A stretch of 64,000 bases of DNA from Nonomuraea basaltis. GTDB taxonomy: Bacteria > Actinomycetota > Actinomycetes > Streptosporangiales > Streptosporangiaceae. The translations under genes were made by a program, and so were the position numbers. Below are positions 1 through 8,137 of this stretch, one piece after another (the stretch's first letter is position 1; each line of letters opens with the position of its first letter). The stretch covers positions 1 to 64,000 of the forward strand of contig NZ_VCJS01000028.1 in NCBI RefSeq assembly GCF_005893125.1. Reading direction: 5' to 3'. The notes below the pieces were generated by a model. That model made no database searches. It was not told the DNA's origin and saw only the letters and a program-made list of their open reading frames with translations.

Positions 1-78
1 TGCGTCCTTGGGCTCCGTGCGTGCCACCGCGGTGTCCTCCAGGTCGATCTCCGTCGATGCCTGGATCACAGTACTCAT
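1..78 (-). CDS. Start of a probable LivF-type ABC ATPase (partial, runs off the window)
   Basis: Only the first 26 codons are inside the window. The ATG at 78 is preceded by AAGGAGA (88–94) at a 9-nt spacing, and the frame is open to the window edge. The visible peptide begins MSTVIQASTEIDLEDTAVAR and is an acidic leader with no diagnostic motif. The LivF identification rests only on position: it follows livH, livM and livG in the order usual for branched-chain amino acid transporters, where a short variable N-terminus precedes the LivF core. It begins 25 nt after the stop of the truncated livG. Another gene type is possible. Confidence 0.45.
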   Translation of the reverse strand, partial: MSTVIQASTEIDLEDTAVARTEPKDA

Positions 79-103
79 CAGGTGCGTTCTCCTTGATCAG
101 GAG

Positions 104-607
104 TTACACCGAAAACCGTACAGTCCCCATGTTCTCCAGTACTGTCAGTTTCGAGAGCACTCTGGTCAGCTGGAAGGTCCGGACCATGCCGAGGCGTGCC
201 ACTTTGTAGGCTGCCTTGCTTATGAGCGGTGTCCCGTCGAAGGACCAGGAACCGGCATCGGGTTGATCGAAGCCGGTGAGCAGGTTGAAGAACGTGGTCT
301 TGCCTGCACCGTTGGGTCCGATCAAGGCGGTGATAACCCCACGTTGGATTTCGAGATGTTCCACGTCGACCGCGGTGAGGCCGCCGAAGGTGCGGCGGAT
401 TCCGTTCACGATCACAACGGGGTCGGGTTTGGCAGCGCCAGGCTCATGCGGCACCGACTGCAAAGCAGTCCGGCACGCGCGCATCGACTTGTTCTCCCCG
501 GCGCCGGGCTCGGGAACCCTTGGCTGGGACGTATCACCGGCAGCGGGGACGTCCTCGGGTGCGGTGCCCGAGGAGAGGTGGTCAGTGGGGAAGTCGTCAG
601 TGGGCAT
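104..607 (-). pseudogene. livG: Truncated LivG-type ABC ATPase (Walker A only)
   Basis: Encodes 167 aa from the ATG at 607 (AAGGGAGA at 617–624, 9-nt spacing). That start overlaps the end of livM by 11 nt. A variable leader of about 55 residues precedes a LivG-like core with an intact Walker A motif (GPNGAGKTT) and Q-loop region (RTFQLTRVLSKLTVLENM). The frame then runs seven unrelated codons to TAA at 104–106. The signature motif, Walker B, H-loop and LivG C-terminus are absent, whereas family members are about 250 aa or longer. The protein could not hydrolyse ATP as written. The probable livF begins 25 nt later, so a deletion removed the 3' half while leaving the operon order intact. A sequencing or assembly deletion is the alternative. 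Confidence 0.75.
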
Positions 608-1577
608 CGAGCGCGATCTCCCTTCGATCACCGAAGATGCCTTGCGGCCGGAAGATCATCAGCAGCATCAGCACCAATCCGACCAACATCAGCCGGATGA
701 TTGATGCTTGGTCGGCGTTCATGAACTGCGCCACGACCGGGTAGCCCGCCAACTGCGTCAAGACCGATCCGAGGAACGACAGGATCGCCCAGAACATCAC
801 CGCGCCGACGATCGGACCAAGGATCCGAGCGGCGCCACCGAGGATGAGCATGGTCAAGGCGATGAAGGTGAAGTCCAGGTTGAACGTGTCGGCCTGGACC
901 GAAGCGGCCCCGAACGCGCCCACGAAACCTCCGGCGCATCCGACCACTCCCCCGAGGATGAGGGCCTGGATCTTGTAGCCGTAGACGTTCTTGCCCAGAG
1001 ACCGCATCGCATCCTCGTCTTCACGGATGCCCCGGAGAACCCTTCCCCACGGTGATCGCATCAGGGCCCGGGTGAACAGACTGATCATGACGACCAGGCC
1101 CCAGCCGACAATGACTGTCCACAGCTCCTCCCGGCTGTAGGTCAAGAAGAAGCCGTCGTAGTTCGGCAGCGGGTTGAGGCTTCGGAACCCGGCGGTAAAG
1201 CCGGTCACACCGTCCTTGCCGTGAAAGTACGTCCGGAACGACGTCCCGAACACAAGTCGTAGGATCTCTGCCGCCGCGATGGTGACGATCGCCAGGTAAT
1301 CCGCCCGAAGACGCAGGGTAGGAATACCCAGTATCAGCGCCAACGCCACGGTGAAGGCGATCGCGAGCAGGATCGCGAGGACGGTGGGAATCCCGCTTGT
1401 GGCGATCGCCGCGCCCATGATGTAACCGCCTACCGACAAGAAGGCGGCCTGACCGAAGTTGAGCAGCCCGGCGTAGCCGAACTGAATGTTCAAACCGATC
1501 GCAGCCAAGCAGAACGAGACGGCCACATAGCCGAAGCCGTCGTGCAGTGCCCCCGTGACGGCGCCGATGATGTCCAT
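597..1577 (-). CDS. livM: Branched-chain amino acid-type ABC permease LivM
   Basis: This 326-aa inner-membrane permease is of the LivM family, whose members pair with LivH to form the pore of a branched-chain amino acid or related carboxylate importer. Many hydrophobic helices are visible. The LivM signature segment near the start (FGYAGLLNFGQAAFLSVGGY) and the cytoplasmic coupling loop (SPWGRVLRGIREDEDAMRSLG) are both present. Length is normal. The start lies four bases after the livH stop, so the two are co-transcribed. Its 3' end overlaps the start of the truncated livG by 11 nt. Substrate cannot be read from sequence; no binding protein gene lies in the window. Confidence 0.9.
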   Translation of the reverse strand: MDIIGAVTGALHDGFGYVAVSFCLAAIGLNIQFGYAGLLNFGQAAFLSVGGYIMGAAIATSGIPTVLAILLAIAFTVALALILGIPTLRLRADYLAIVTIAAAEILRLVFGTSFRTYFHGKDGVTGFTAGFRSLNPLPNYDGFFLTYSREELWTVIVGWGLVVMISLFTRALMRSPWGRVLRGIREDEDAMRSLGKNVYGYKIQALILGGVVGCAGGFVGAFGAASVQADTFNLDFTFIALTMLILGGAARILGPIVGAVMFWAILSFLGSVLTQLAGYPVVAQFMNADQASIIRLMLVGLVLMLLMIFRPQGIFGDRREIALDAH

Positions 1578-1581
1578 GTCC

Positions 1582-2904
1582 TCACCCGATCCTTTCGGCG
1601 CGGCCGAGCAAGCCTTGTGGTCGGACGAGCAGGACCAGCGCCAGCAGAACCATCGCGCCTGCGAACTTGAGTTCCGATGGGATGACCAAGGTTGAGGTCT
1701 CGACGAACAGCCCGATGATGATCGAGCCGATCAGCGCGCCCCACACTGATCCCAGACCTCCGACGCAGGTAGCGGCGAAGATCAACAGCAGTACCTGCGC
1801 TCCCAGTTGGTAGGACACCGATTGGGAGAATCCCAAGAACGCCCCGCTCAGTCCCGCCAGCGCGGTGCCCACGATCCACACCGTGGCTATGACACGATCG
1901 ACGCTGATCCCCGTCGCAGAGGCCAGGGCCGGATTGTCCGACACCGCGCGCGTGGCGCGACCGATCCGGGTGTACTGCAAAGCAAGAGTGACCGCGACGA
2001 GCGCAAGCCCGCTGATGGAGATGATGACGACGTCTCGCATGGTGTAGGTGAACAAGCCGAAGGCGTCTCGGCCGGCGGGCGTGACGTATTCGCGGTAGGT
2101 CAAAGCGCGGCCGCCTGTGAAGTACTGGTAGAAGTTCCGGAGAAAGAACTGCAGACCGATCGAGACGATCATCATGGCGATAAGTCCCGTTCCGCGGCGT
2201 CTGAGTGGCCTCCACAAACCCTTTTCGTTCAGGTAGCCGAACAGTGCCGACAGCGCTACCGCCACCGCCACCGCCACGACGATGGGCAGCCCTACGACCC
2301 GGTTGCCGAGATAGGTGGCGAATGCCCCGAAGGTCACCAGCTCGCCGTGAGAGAAGTTCGACAGTCCCGTCGTGCCGAACACCATGGACAGGCCAAGAGC
2401 CCCCAATGACAGCACCAGGCCGAACAGCAGACCGTTGTAGAGCAGTTGGGGGACCTGGTCCCACACCGTCGACACTTGACGCGTATCGGGACCGAGGGGG
2501 AAGTTGACGGTGATCGTGCTCAAGGTGCCCGTTGGCCGCAAGGTGTTCGACGCTCCGTCGCGGATCTGCACAGCATCGGGAAGCGTCTTGGTGTCCAAGA
2601 TGACGGCCAGGGTGCCCGAGTCGCTGCCGGGCACAGTGATCGCGAACCGGCCTTGGTCGTTGCTGACGCCGGTGTAGGTCTTACCCGTACTGGACTGGAC
2701 ATTGATCTTCACCCCAGCGACCGGTGCGTTGTTGTCAGCAGAGTTGCGCAACGTTCCCTGCACGGTCCGATCACCAGCCGCGTACGTCGGAGCGCCCATT
2801 GCCACGACGCCGAGCAGGGCGATCGAGAGCATGACCGCTCCCAGCAGTAGTGACAGGCGAGCAGGATGGCGGCGTACGCGCCAACGTGCACGGGGTGGTG
2901 TCAT
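1582..2904 (-). CDS. livH: LivH-type ABC permease with N-terminal signal segment and carboxypeptidase-regulatory-like domain
   Basis: Encodes 440 aa from the ATG at 2904, where an Arg-rich n-region and hydrophobic stretch make a good signal or anchor. The frame is open upstream to 3135, but that sequence looks non-coding. Residues about 45–135 form a beta-rich domain of the carboxypeptidase-regulatory/CNA-B kind (GTLRNSADNNAPVAGVKINV, then DQGRFAITVPG). This should sit outside the membrane. Residues about 155–440 are a LivH permease (LSLGALGLSMVFGTTGLSNF, with coupling segment RIGRATRAVSDNPALASATG). The operon starts here and continues into livM. LivH proteins normally lack the outer domain, so it may help dock a binding protein or substrate; that role is inference. 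Similar extensions probably occur in other actinobacteria. Confidence 0.85.
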   Translation of the reverse strand: MTPPRARWRVRRHPARLSLLLGAVMLSIALLGVVAMGAPTYAAGDRTVQGTLRNSADNNAPVAGVKINVQSSTGKTYTGVSNDQGRFAITVPGSDSGTLAVILDTKTLPDAVQIRDGASNTLRPTGTLSTITVNFPLGPDTRQVSTVWDQVPQLLYNGLLFGLVLSLGALGLSMVFGTTGLSNFSHGELVTFGAFATYLGNRVVGLPIVVAVAVAVALSALFGYLNEKGLWRPLRRRGTGLIAMMIVSIGLQFFLRNFYQYFTGGRALTYREYVTPAGRDAFGLFTYTMRDVVIISISGLALVAVTLALQYTRIGRATRAVSDNPALASATGISVDRVIATVWIVGTALAGLSGAFLGFSQSVSYQLGAQVLLLIFAATCVGGLGSVWGALIGSIIIGLFVETSTLVIPSELKFAGAMVLLALVLLVRPQGLLGRAERIG

Positions 2905-3511
2905 GGCCGCTCCGAAATTGCATGGCGGGATATCCGATCGGCCTGCGGCGGGTGGGCAAGCAGGCAGCGACGACAGCGTGGGGAGACCGACGACCGATAC
3001 CACTCTGCCGCGGGCTGCGTCGGCCGTACCGCAGATTTCGGATGACCGATTCTCGCGGTTCTGGAATGCTATGCGCCCCCCATTGCCCGGTCCAGTCGTC
3101 GTTATCGATGCGCACTCATCGATATTTTCGACCAATCAACGGGAAGCAGCCGTATCTGTGCTGTGGCCGCGTAGGCGCCGGGTTGGTGGTCGTGGCGGTT
3201 GGACGTGCGGTGACGTCCATTCGACCGGTGGAGGCGCGGTGGCTGAGCCTGTCCGTGTAGCAGACTGACCGACCAGGAGGGGCGGAAGCTGCAGCGGATC
3301 GTGTGCCGGGCAGGCCCGACCCGACGGCTCCCCCGTCTACATCACCAACCGCGCCCTCGGCGAACAGGCCGTGGCCGGATCACGGTCTCGTTGGACATGC
3401 CGCAAGGCGAGGCAGTCTCGCTATGCCTCAATGCGGGGCGGCAAATGTTTTCGCGTACGATCGGTTATCTCAAGCGACGAATCGGTGGTCACGGACGGCG
3501 ATTGGTGCGTG
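2905..3511. other. Divergent intergenic region between livH and the LysR gene
   Basis: About 600 bases separate livH from the LysR-type regulator. No open frame here resembles a known protein. It must hold both promoters. The one clear element is a perfect inverted repeat at 3103–3124, listed separately. No convincing sigma-70-type promoter pair was identified. This is longer than most divergent promoters in the window, so a decayed gene or a small RNA could be hidden, but nothing supports either. Confidence 0.6.
3103..3124. promoter_or_regulatory. Perfect inverted repeat TATCGATG-N6-CATCGATA, candidate operator
   Basis: The two 8-base arms (3103–3110 and 3117–3124) are exact reverse complements around a six-base spacer. 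It lies 199 bases upstream of livH and 388 upstream of the LysR gene. The symmetry does not produce the usual centred T-N11-A LysR box, so the cognate regulator is uncertain. Confidence 0.45.
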
Positions 3512-4414
3512 ATGTACGACCTTCACCGGCTTCGGTTGCTGCGCGAACTCAAGCACCGCGGCACCCTTGCAGCTGTGGCCTCGGCCCTCTCGTACAGTCC
3601 TTCGACCATCTCTTCGCAGCTTTCGCAGCTGGAGGCCGAGGTGGGCGTCCCGCTCCTGGAACCTATGGGACGTCGGGTCCGTCTGACGCCCGCGGCGGAG
3701 ATGCTGGTCGGGCATATCGAGGTGATCTTGGACCGGCTCGAGCAGGCTGAGGCCGATATCGCGCGGGCCAAAACTGTGCTCGAGGGGGACCTGCGGATTG
3801 CGACCTTCCAGACTGCTGCTAAGACTCTGGTCCTACCTGCCGTAGAGCTGCTTCAGCGCGAGCATCCGCAGCTTCGCGTCTTCGTGCATCAGGAGAACGA
3901 ACGCACACCGCTGCGGGCGCTTGTCGCGCACGAATTCGACCTCGTCATCGCCGAGGAGTACCCGGGAGAGCCGCCGTCGGCTCTGACCGGCCTGCACACT
4001 CAGCTTCTCCTCAAGGATCCTCTTCTTCTGGCCACCCCACCGGACGGCGAGCCGCCGCAACTCGCAGCTCTCGCTCACCTGCCTTGGGTCATGGAGCCCG
4101 AGGGCAATGCCGCCAGGCGCTGGGCCAGCGCTGTCTGTCGCCAAGCCGGCTTTGAACCCCACGTTCGCTACCAGTCGACCGACCTCACCTTCCATGTGCG
4201 ATTGATCGAAGCCGGGCAGGCGGTCGGATTCCTACCCAAACTTGCCTGGGGCGTCCACGCTCCTACAGTGACACTTACCGAGCTGACGCCGCCGAACGCT
4301 CGGCGCGTCCTCATCGCTACCCGCACTGGCAGCCACCATCACCCGGCCGTCGTTGCTGCCCGCGTCGCGCTCGACCGAATCAGCCGCAGCGCATGGGATC
4401 TGACCGGGAGTTGA
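3512..4414 (+). CDS. LysR-family transcriptional regulator
   Basis: A 300-aa DNA-binding regulator divergent from the liv operon. The N-terminal winged helix-turn-helix starts at once (MYDLHRLRLLRELKHRGTLA, then ALSYSPSTISSQLSQLEAEV), followed by the linker helix and a two-lobed co-inducer domain. The frame is open back to 3371, but the family normally begins at this MYDLHRL-like segment. The GTG immediately before the ATG is an alternative start. LysR proteins commonly control a divergently transcribed operon and sense a small carboxylate, so it probably regulates livH-livM. The effector is unknown. Confidence 0.88.
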   Translation: MYDLHRLRLLRELKHRGTLAAVASALSYSPSTISSQLSQLEAEVGVPLLEPMGRRVRLTPAAEMLVGHIEVILDRLEQAEADIARAKTVLEGDLRIATFQTAAKTLVLPAVELLQREHPQLRVFVHQENERTPLRALVAHEFDLVIAEEYPGEPPSALTGLHTQLLLKDPLLLATPPDGEPPQLAALAHLPWVMEPEGNAARRWASAVCRQAGFEPHVRYQSTDLTFHVRLIEAGQAVGFLPKLAWGVHAPTVTLTELTPPNARRVLIATRTGSHHHPAVVAARVALDRISRSAWDLTGS

Positions 4415-4582
4415 CGCCCGGAGGGGGCCTCGCCTCGACCGTCCTGGTCGCGGCGGCGGCGCTGGCGGGCTGCGGGATCACCGACACCACCCCACGTCTT
4501 CGACCGCTTCACCATAGGTGACGCCGCCCGTACCCGTACCGACACCATCCTGACCCTCACGCTGCCGCGGAATCCACCATGA
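4411..4582 (+). pseudogene. Possible decayed lipoprotein fragment
   Basis: Right after the LysR gene an in-frame TTG (overlapping its TGA) opens 36 codons reading STVLVAAAALAGCGITDTTP, a convincing hydrophobic segment with an LAGC lipobox. It stops at 4519–4521. An overlapping frame continues as VFDRFTIGDAARTRTDTILT and stops at 4580–4582. Together they look like a lipoprotein gene broken by a frameshift and cut off. Nothing recognisable follows up to the NIPSNAP gene end at 4702. Chance open frames in GC-rich DNA could mimic this, so it is a weak call. Confidence 0.3.
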
Positions 4583-4701
4583 GGAACGCCCATTACGCGC
4601 GGCACCAAGTAAACGGGCAGGCCGGCCCCTGGGAAGAACGAAGCCAGGGCCAGCCCGAACTCCACCGCCGAGTCCACGATCGGCCCCGGTGCGGAGTTGC
4701 C

Positions 4702-5016
4702 TCAGTCGCCCTCCATCACCGATGCCGGAGTGAGGATCCGGTTCTGCTGACTGTGCACGAGAGCGCGTACCTGACTGCGGAACGCGGCGAACTCCGGGTC
4801 GGCCATCAGCGCGGCCCGGCGCCGGTCACGATCCTCCCAGGACGAGAATCCCCACAGGTAGACCAGGGTGTTCAAGGTGCCGGTCTCGGTCTGGTAGACC
4901 CCGATGGGGTCGCCGAGATGGCGAGTCTGCGGTTGCCGTCCGCACTCGTGCCAGATGCGCAGGTACTCCTTGACCCCGCCGGGCCGGAGGCCGTAGTTGC
5001 GCTCTTCTACGATCAC
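4702..5016 (-). CDS. NIPSNAP-family protein
   Basis: A 104-aa dimeric alpha/beta-barrel-type protein. Recognisable features are the N-terminal strand IVEERNYGLRPGGVKEYL, the middle segment LNTLVYLWGFSSWEDRDRRR and the tail QNRILTPAS, all typical of the NIPSNAP family. The GTG start at 5016 forms a GTGA overlap with the preceding FAD hydroxylase stop and has AAGGAGG at 5021–5027. The spacing is short (4 nt) but the only sensible choice. It is the last gene of the aromatic-amine operon. NIPSNAP proteins often accompany catabolic enzymes without an assigned reaction; no specific function can be read here. Confidence 0.85.
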   Translation of the reverse strand: MIVEERNYGLRPGGVKEYLRIWHECGRQPQTRHLGDPIGVYQTETGTLNTLVYLWGFSSWEDRDRRRAALMADPEFAAFRSQVRALVHSQQNRILTPASVMEGD

Positions 5017-6644
5017 GATTCCTCCTTCTCGGTACCGGTGCCGGGCGGCCGGAGCAGCCGGTGTAGCCGGTCCACGACCTGGCCGAGTCCGGCCCGGTCG
5101 GCTGTCGCCGCGACGTACCGGTCGGGGCGGGTGAGGACGAAGCGTGTGGAGTGCCGGGTGAACCACTCGCGCAAGTGCCCCTCGAGGTCCTCGACGACCT
5201 GCGTCTCCCGGTGGACGGTCGCGCGCCGCGCCCGGCCGGCGCGCGAGTCGACGACCTTGACGAAGGTGGCGCCGAGTGCGGTGAGGCAGTCGCGTTGGGC
5301 GCCGGAGAGGTGCTCGGCCGGGTCGGCCCCGAAGCCCACCACCGCGAACCAGGGGCCGAGCACGTCGTCCAAGCGCAGGACGTCGCCCTCGGCGTTCTCG
5401 ACCAGAGGCTGGATGAACATGCGCCCGACCGGCGACCGCCGACCGTGCCCGTCGGGGACCACGACGCCGTCGGTGTACTGCGGCATCGGCTTGAACCGCA
5501 TCTGCAGGACCCAGTCGCGCACCGCCGGCGCTCGCACGACGGCGTGGAAGAACACGTCGCGTGCGGTCGCCACCAGGCGGTTGGTGGGTGACAGGATGCG
5601 GCCGAGCGTGGTCGACAGGTCGATCATCGCCTGCGCGTGGGGGCGCCGCTCGGTGTCGTACGTGGCCAGGATGTCCGGATCGGCGTGCCCCCTGACGGCG
5701 GCGGCGATCTTCCAGGCGAGATTGGTGACATCGCGGATGCCGGTGTTCATCCCCTGACCCGCCCAGGGCGGCATGAGGTGGGCGGCGTCGCCGACGAGGC
5801 ACACGCGGCCGACGGTGAAGCACCGGGCGATCCGCGAGTGGTGGGTGTAGACGCGTGCCCTGATGATGTTCAGCCGCGCCGGGTCCTCGACATGGTGGCC
5901 GAGCAGCTCGTGCACCTTGTCGGTCTTGAGCATCTCGTCGTCGTCCTCGCCGGGGAACAGCATGAACTCCCAGCGCCGGAGGTCGTGCGGCAGATGGACG
6001 CAGACGTACGGCCGCGCCGGATCGCAGTGCAACCCGGTGTACTGGGCGTCGAGAGGGTCGTTGTCACACTCGACGACCACCCACTTGCGCGGATGCGTGT
6101 CGCCCTCCAGCTCCACGCCCAGCAGCTCGCGGACGGTGCTGCGGCCTCCATCGGCACCGACCACGTAATCGGCGCGGACCCGCAGGCTCTCACCTCCGGG
6201 AGTCTGGACGTCGAGCTCGACCCCGTCGCCGTCCTGCTCCAGCCGGACGACCTCGTGCCCGAGCAGCACACGCACCGAGGGGAACCGGTGCAGGCCGCGG
6301 CGCAGCACCACCTCGCAGCCGGGCTGCACGAAGATGTTGCGCCGGGACCAGCCGTACTCGCGCGTGGCCGGCCGGACGTCGGCGAAGCACCGGTTGCGGG
6401 CGTCGAAGAACCGCAGCGGCACGTTCTGGATCATGTCCTTGATCAGCTCGTCGGCCAGGCCCACGGCTTGGAAGCTGCGCAGGGATTCGTCGTCCATGCC
6501 GACCGCGCGCGGGTAGTCGATGATCTCGGAGGAGCGCTCGATGAGCACGGCGTCCAAGCCGTACATGCCGAGGAAGTTCGCGAGGGTGGCGCCCGCCGGG
6601 CCGGCGCCGACCACGGCGACCTGGGTCCGCAGCGTGCGGGTCAT
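5013..6644 (-). CDS. FAD-dependent aromatic hydroxylase, MhpA-like
   Basis: A 543-aa class A flavoprotein monooxygenase, the type that hydroxylates a phenolic ring using NAD(P)H and O2. The dinucleotide fold VAVVGAGPAGATLANFLG opens the protein. The DG motif (YVVGADGGRSTVRELLG) and GD motif (VCLVGDAAHLMPPWAGQG) follow in family order. A thioredoxin-like C-terminal domain of about 130 residues matches the MhpA/PheA group in length. The ATG at 6644 overlaps the upstream hydrolase stop as ATGA. In this operon it is a good candidate for making a catechol or hydroquinone from a phenylacetate- or phenylpropionate-type acid. The exact substrate is inference. Confidence 0.88.
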   Translation of the reverse strand: MTRTLRTQVAVVGAGPAGATLANFLGMYGLDAVLIERSSEIIDYPRAVGMDDESLRSFQAVGLADELIKDMIQNVPLRFFDARNRCFADVRPATREYGWSRRNIFVQPGCEVVLRRGLHRFPSVRVLLGHEVVRLEQDGDGVELDVQTPGGESLRVRADYVVGADGGRSTVRELLGVELEGDTHPRKWVVVECDNDPLDAQYTGLHCDPARPYVCVHLPHDLRRWEFMLFPGEDDDEMLKTDKVHELLGHHVEDPARLNIIRARVYTHHSRIARCFTVGRVCLVGDAAHLMPPWAGQGMNTGIRDVTNLAWKIAAAVRGHADPDILATYDTERRPHAQAMIDLSTTLGRILSPTNRLVATARDVFFHAVVRAPAVRDWVLQMRFKPMPQYTDGVVVPDGHGRRSPVGRMFIQPLVENAEGDVLRLDDVLGPWFAVVGFGADPAEHLSGAQRDCLTALGATFVKVVDSRAGRARRATVHRETQVVEDLEGHLREWFTRHSTRFVLTRPDRYVAATADRAGLGQVVDRLHRLLRPPGTGTEKEES

Positions 6645-7522
6645 GGCCGGTCCTGATGCCGGTCCAGGAACTCCCGCAGTGCGGTCAGGTAGTCGTCCAG
6701 GTTGTCGTCGTGCACATAGTGCCCGGCTTCGCGGATCTCCTGCCAGGTGAGCAGCGACTGGCGGGCGGCCATCTCGGCGCACGTGGCGGCGGGCAGGAAG
6801 TCCGACCGGGCACCGCGGAGCACCAGCGTCGGGCACCGCAGCGCTTCGACGTGCGGCCACAGATCCACGGTGCGTGCCGGGTCGGGATCCAGGCGCACCC
6901 GCGCGATGCCCTCGAGGTCGAACCTCCACACCCACTGGCCGTCGGCGGCCGCACGAACGGTGTTGTCGATCCGGGAGTCGAGCGCGGCCTGCGAGATGTC
7001 CGGGCGCACGCTCCGCCAGTACGCAAGCGCCTCGTCCCGCCCGGCGAACGCGCGCGGCGTCCGCTCGAGTTCGCGCCTGATCCGCTCCGCGCCCGCGCCG
7101 GACGCCGACGAACCGGGCCCGATGTCCTCGATCACCGCGAGCCGGACCCGCTCCGGGTGCCGTGCCGCGTAGACGATCGCGTTGGTGCCGCCCATGGAAT
7201 GACCGACGAGCGTGAAGCGCCGCAATTCCAACGCGTCGGCGAGCTGCTCGACATCGCTGACATAGGCATCGGTGACGTATTCGCCCGCCGGATCCCAGGC
7301 GCTGTCACCGCGGCCCCGGTGGTCCAGGGCGATGAGCCGATGGCGATCGGCCAGCGCCGCCGCCACCGGCTCCCACGTCCGCGCGTAGCTTCGTAGTCCG
7401 TGCAGCAGCACGATCGGGGGCGCATCCGGCTCGCCCCACTCCACGTAGTGCGCGCGCAGACCGTTCAGCGTGGTGAACCGGTCGGCGCCGGCAGTCGGCT
7501 TCTTCTGCACGGACCTGCTCAC
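6641..7522 (-). CDS. Alpha/beta-hydrolase
   Basis: A 293-aa cytoplasmic alpha/beta-fold hydrolase. Visible are the oxyanion segment LLHGLRSYARTWEPV, the nucleophile elbow LVGHSMGGTNAIVYA (Ser), an acidic residue near GARSDFLPA and the late histidine EAGHYVHDDN. The GTG at 7522 forms a GTGA overlap with the DUF1185-type gene, and the family N-terminus (FTTLNGLRAHYVEWG) follows correctly. In aromatic catabolic operons such enzymes often cleave ring-fission products (MhpC-type C–C hydrolases), but enol-lactonases and esterases look similar. The neighbouring VOC and FAD hydroxylase genes favour a ring-cleavage role without proving it. Confidence 0.85.
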   Translation of the reverse strand: MSRSVQKKPTAGADRFTTLNGLRAHYVEWGEPDAPPIVLLHGLRSYARTWEPVAAALADRHRLIALDHRGRGDSAWDPAGEYVTDAYVSDVEQLADALELRRFTLVGHSMGGTNAIVYAARHPERVRLAVIEDIGPGSSASGAGAERIRRELERTPRAFAGRDEALAYWRSVRPDISQAALDSRIDNTVRAAADGQWVWRFDLEGIARVRLDPDPARTVDLWPHVEALRCPTLVLRGARSDFLPAATCAEMAARQSLLTWQEIREAGHYVHDDNLDDYLTALREFLDRHQDRP

Positions 7523-8121
7523 CGCAGCCCGTCTCGGCCCTCGATCGCACCCGCCGCCAGCCCGCCGAGGCGCGCGTGCAGCCGGCCCCGGGTGGCGAAG
7601 GCGAAGATCGCCACCACCTCGTCCGGAGCGGGCGCGTCGGTGAAGGTCACGGTGACGGTGTCGTAGTGCGAGCGCACGTAGAGCGCGTCCTTGTGCGCGA
7701 GCGGCACGTCGATGCTCGTGCCCGGGGCGGCACGCTTGCCGGTTGAGGGCACCCAGGACAGCCCGCCGCCGACCGCCTCGCGGACCGGGTCGGCGAACAC
7801 CTGGGTGAGGAAGGCGTTGCCGTGCTCGTACTCGCCGTTGGCGCCCACAAGGCAGGCCTTGCCGTAGCTCTCGATCGGCCGGCCTTCGGCCGCCGACTTG
7901 ACCCGGCGGCCGAACTCCAGGCCGAGCGCGGCCGAGCGGCCCACGATCTCGTCGAGGGATTCGCTGTACCGGCCCGCGTAGGGGTTGTGGATCGCCGCGG
8001 CGATGACGATCTTCCGCACCGGCTCGCCGTCTGCGAGGGCGCCGGTCTCGGTGGCCAGGGTGTCCTCGATGTAGGTGAACCACTTACGGATGTGGTAACC
8101 CTCGAAATTCGGGTCGCGCAT
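7519..8121 (-). CDS. 'Amino acid synthesis' (DUF1185, PF06684)-type protein
   Basis: A 200-aa protein recognised from recall of the family: IRKWFTYIEDTLATETG at the start, AAAIHNPYAGRYSESLDEIV, then SYGKACLVGANGEYEHGNAF and PGTSIDVPLAHKDALYVRSH. These conserved blocks occur in the right order and the length is normal. The family name comes from old genetic evidence; its biochemistry is poorly known, and members are frequently found in catabolic clusters. The ATG at 8121 lies 16 bases after the VOC stop, and the 3' end overlaps the hydrolase start. Conserved His and acidic residues suggest an enzyme, but no reaction should be assigned. Confidence 0.8.
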   Translation of the reverse strand: MRDPNFEGYHIRKWFTYIEDTLATETGALADGEPVRKIVIAAAIHNPYAGRYSESLDEIVGRSAALGLEFGRRVKSAAEGRPIESYGKACLVGANGEYEHGNAFLTQVFADPVREAVGGGLSWVPSTGKRAAPGTSIDVPLAHKDALYVRSHYDTVTVTFTDAPAPDEVVAIFAFATRGRLHARLGGLAAGAIEGRDGLR

Positions 8122-8137
8122 GAGGTCTCTCCAGTGA

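Noticed and set aside
2905..3135. A 77-residue N-terminal extension of LivH
   Set aside because: The sequence before the ATG at 2904 is low in coding character and would place a long soluble leader before a good signal segment.
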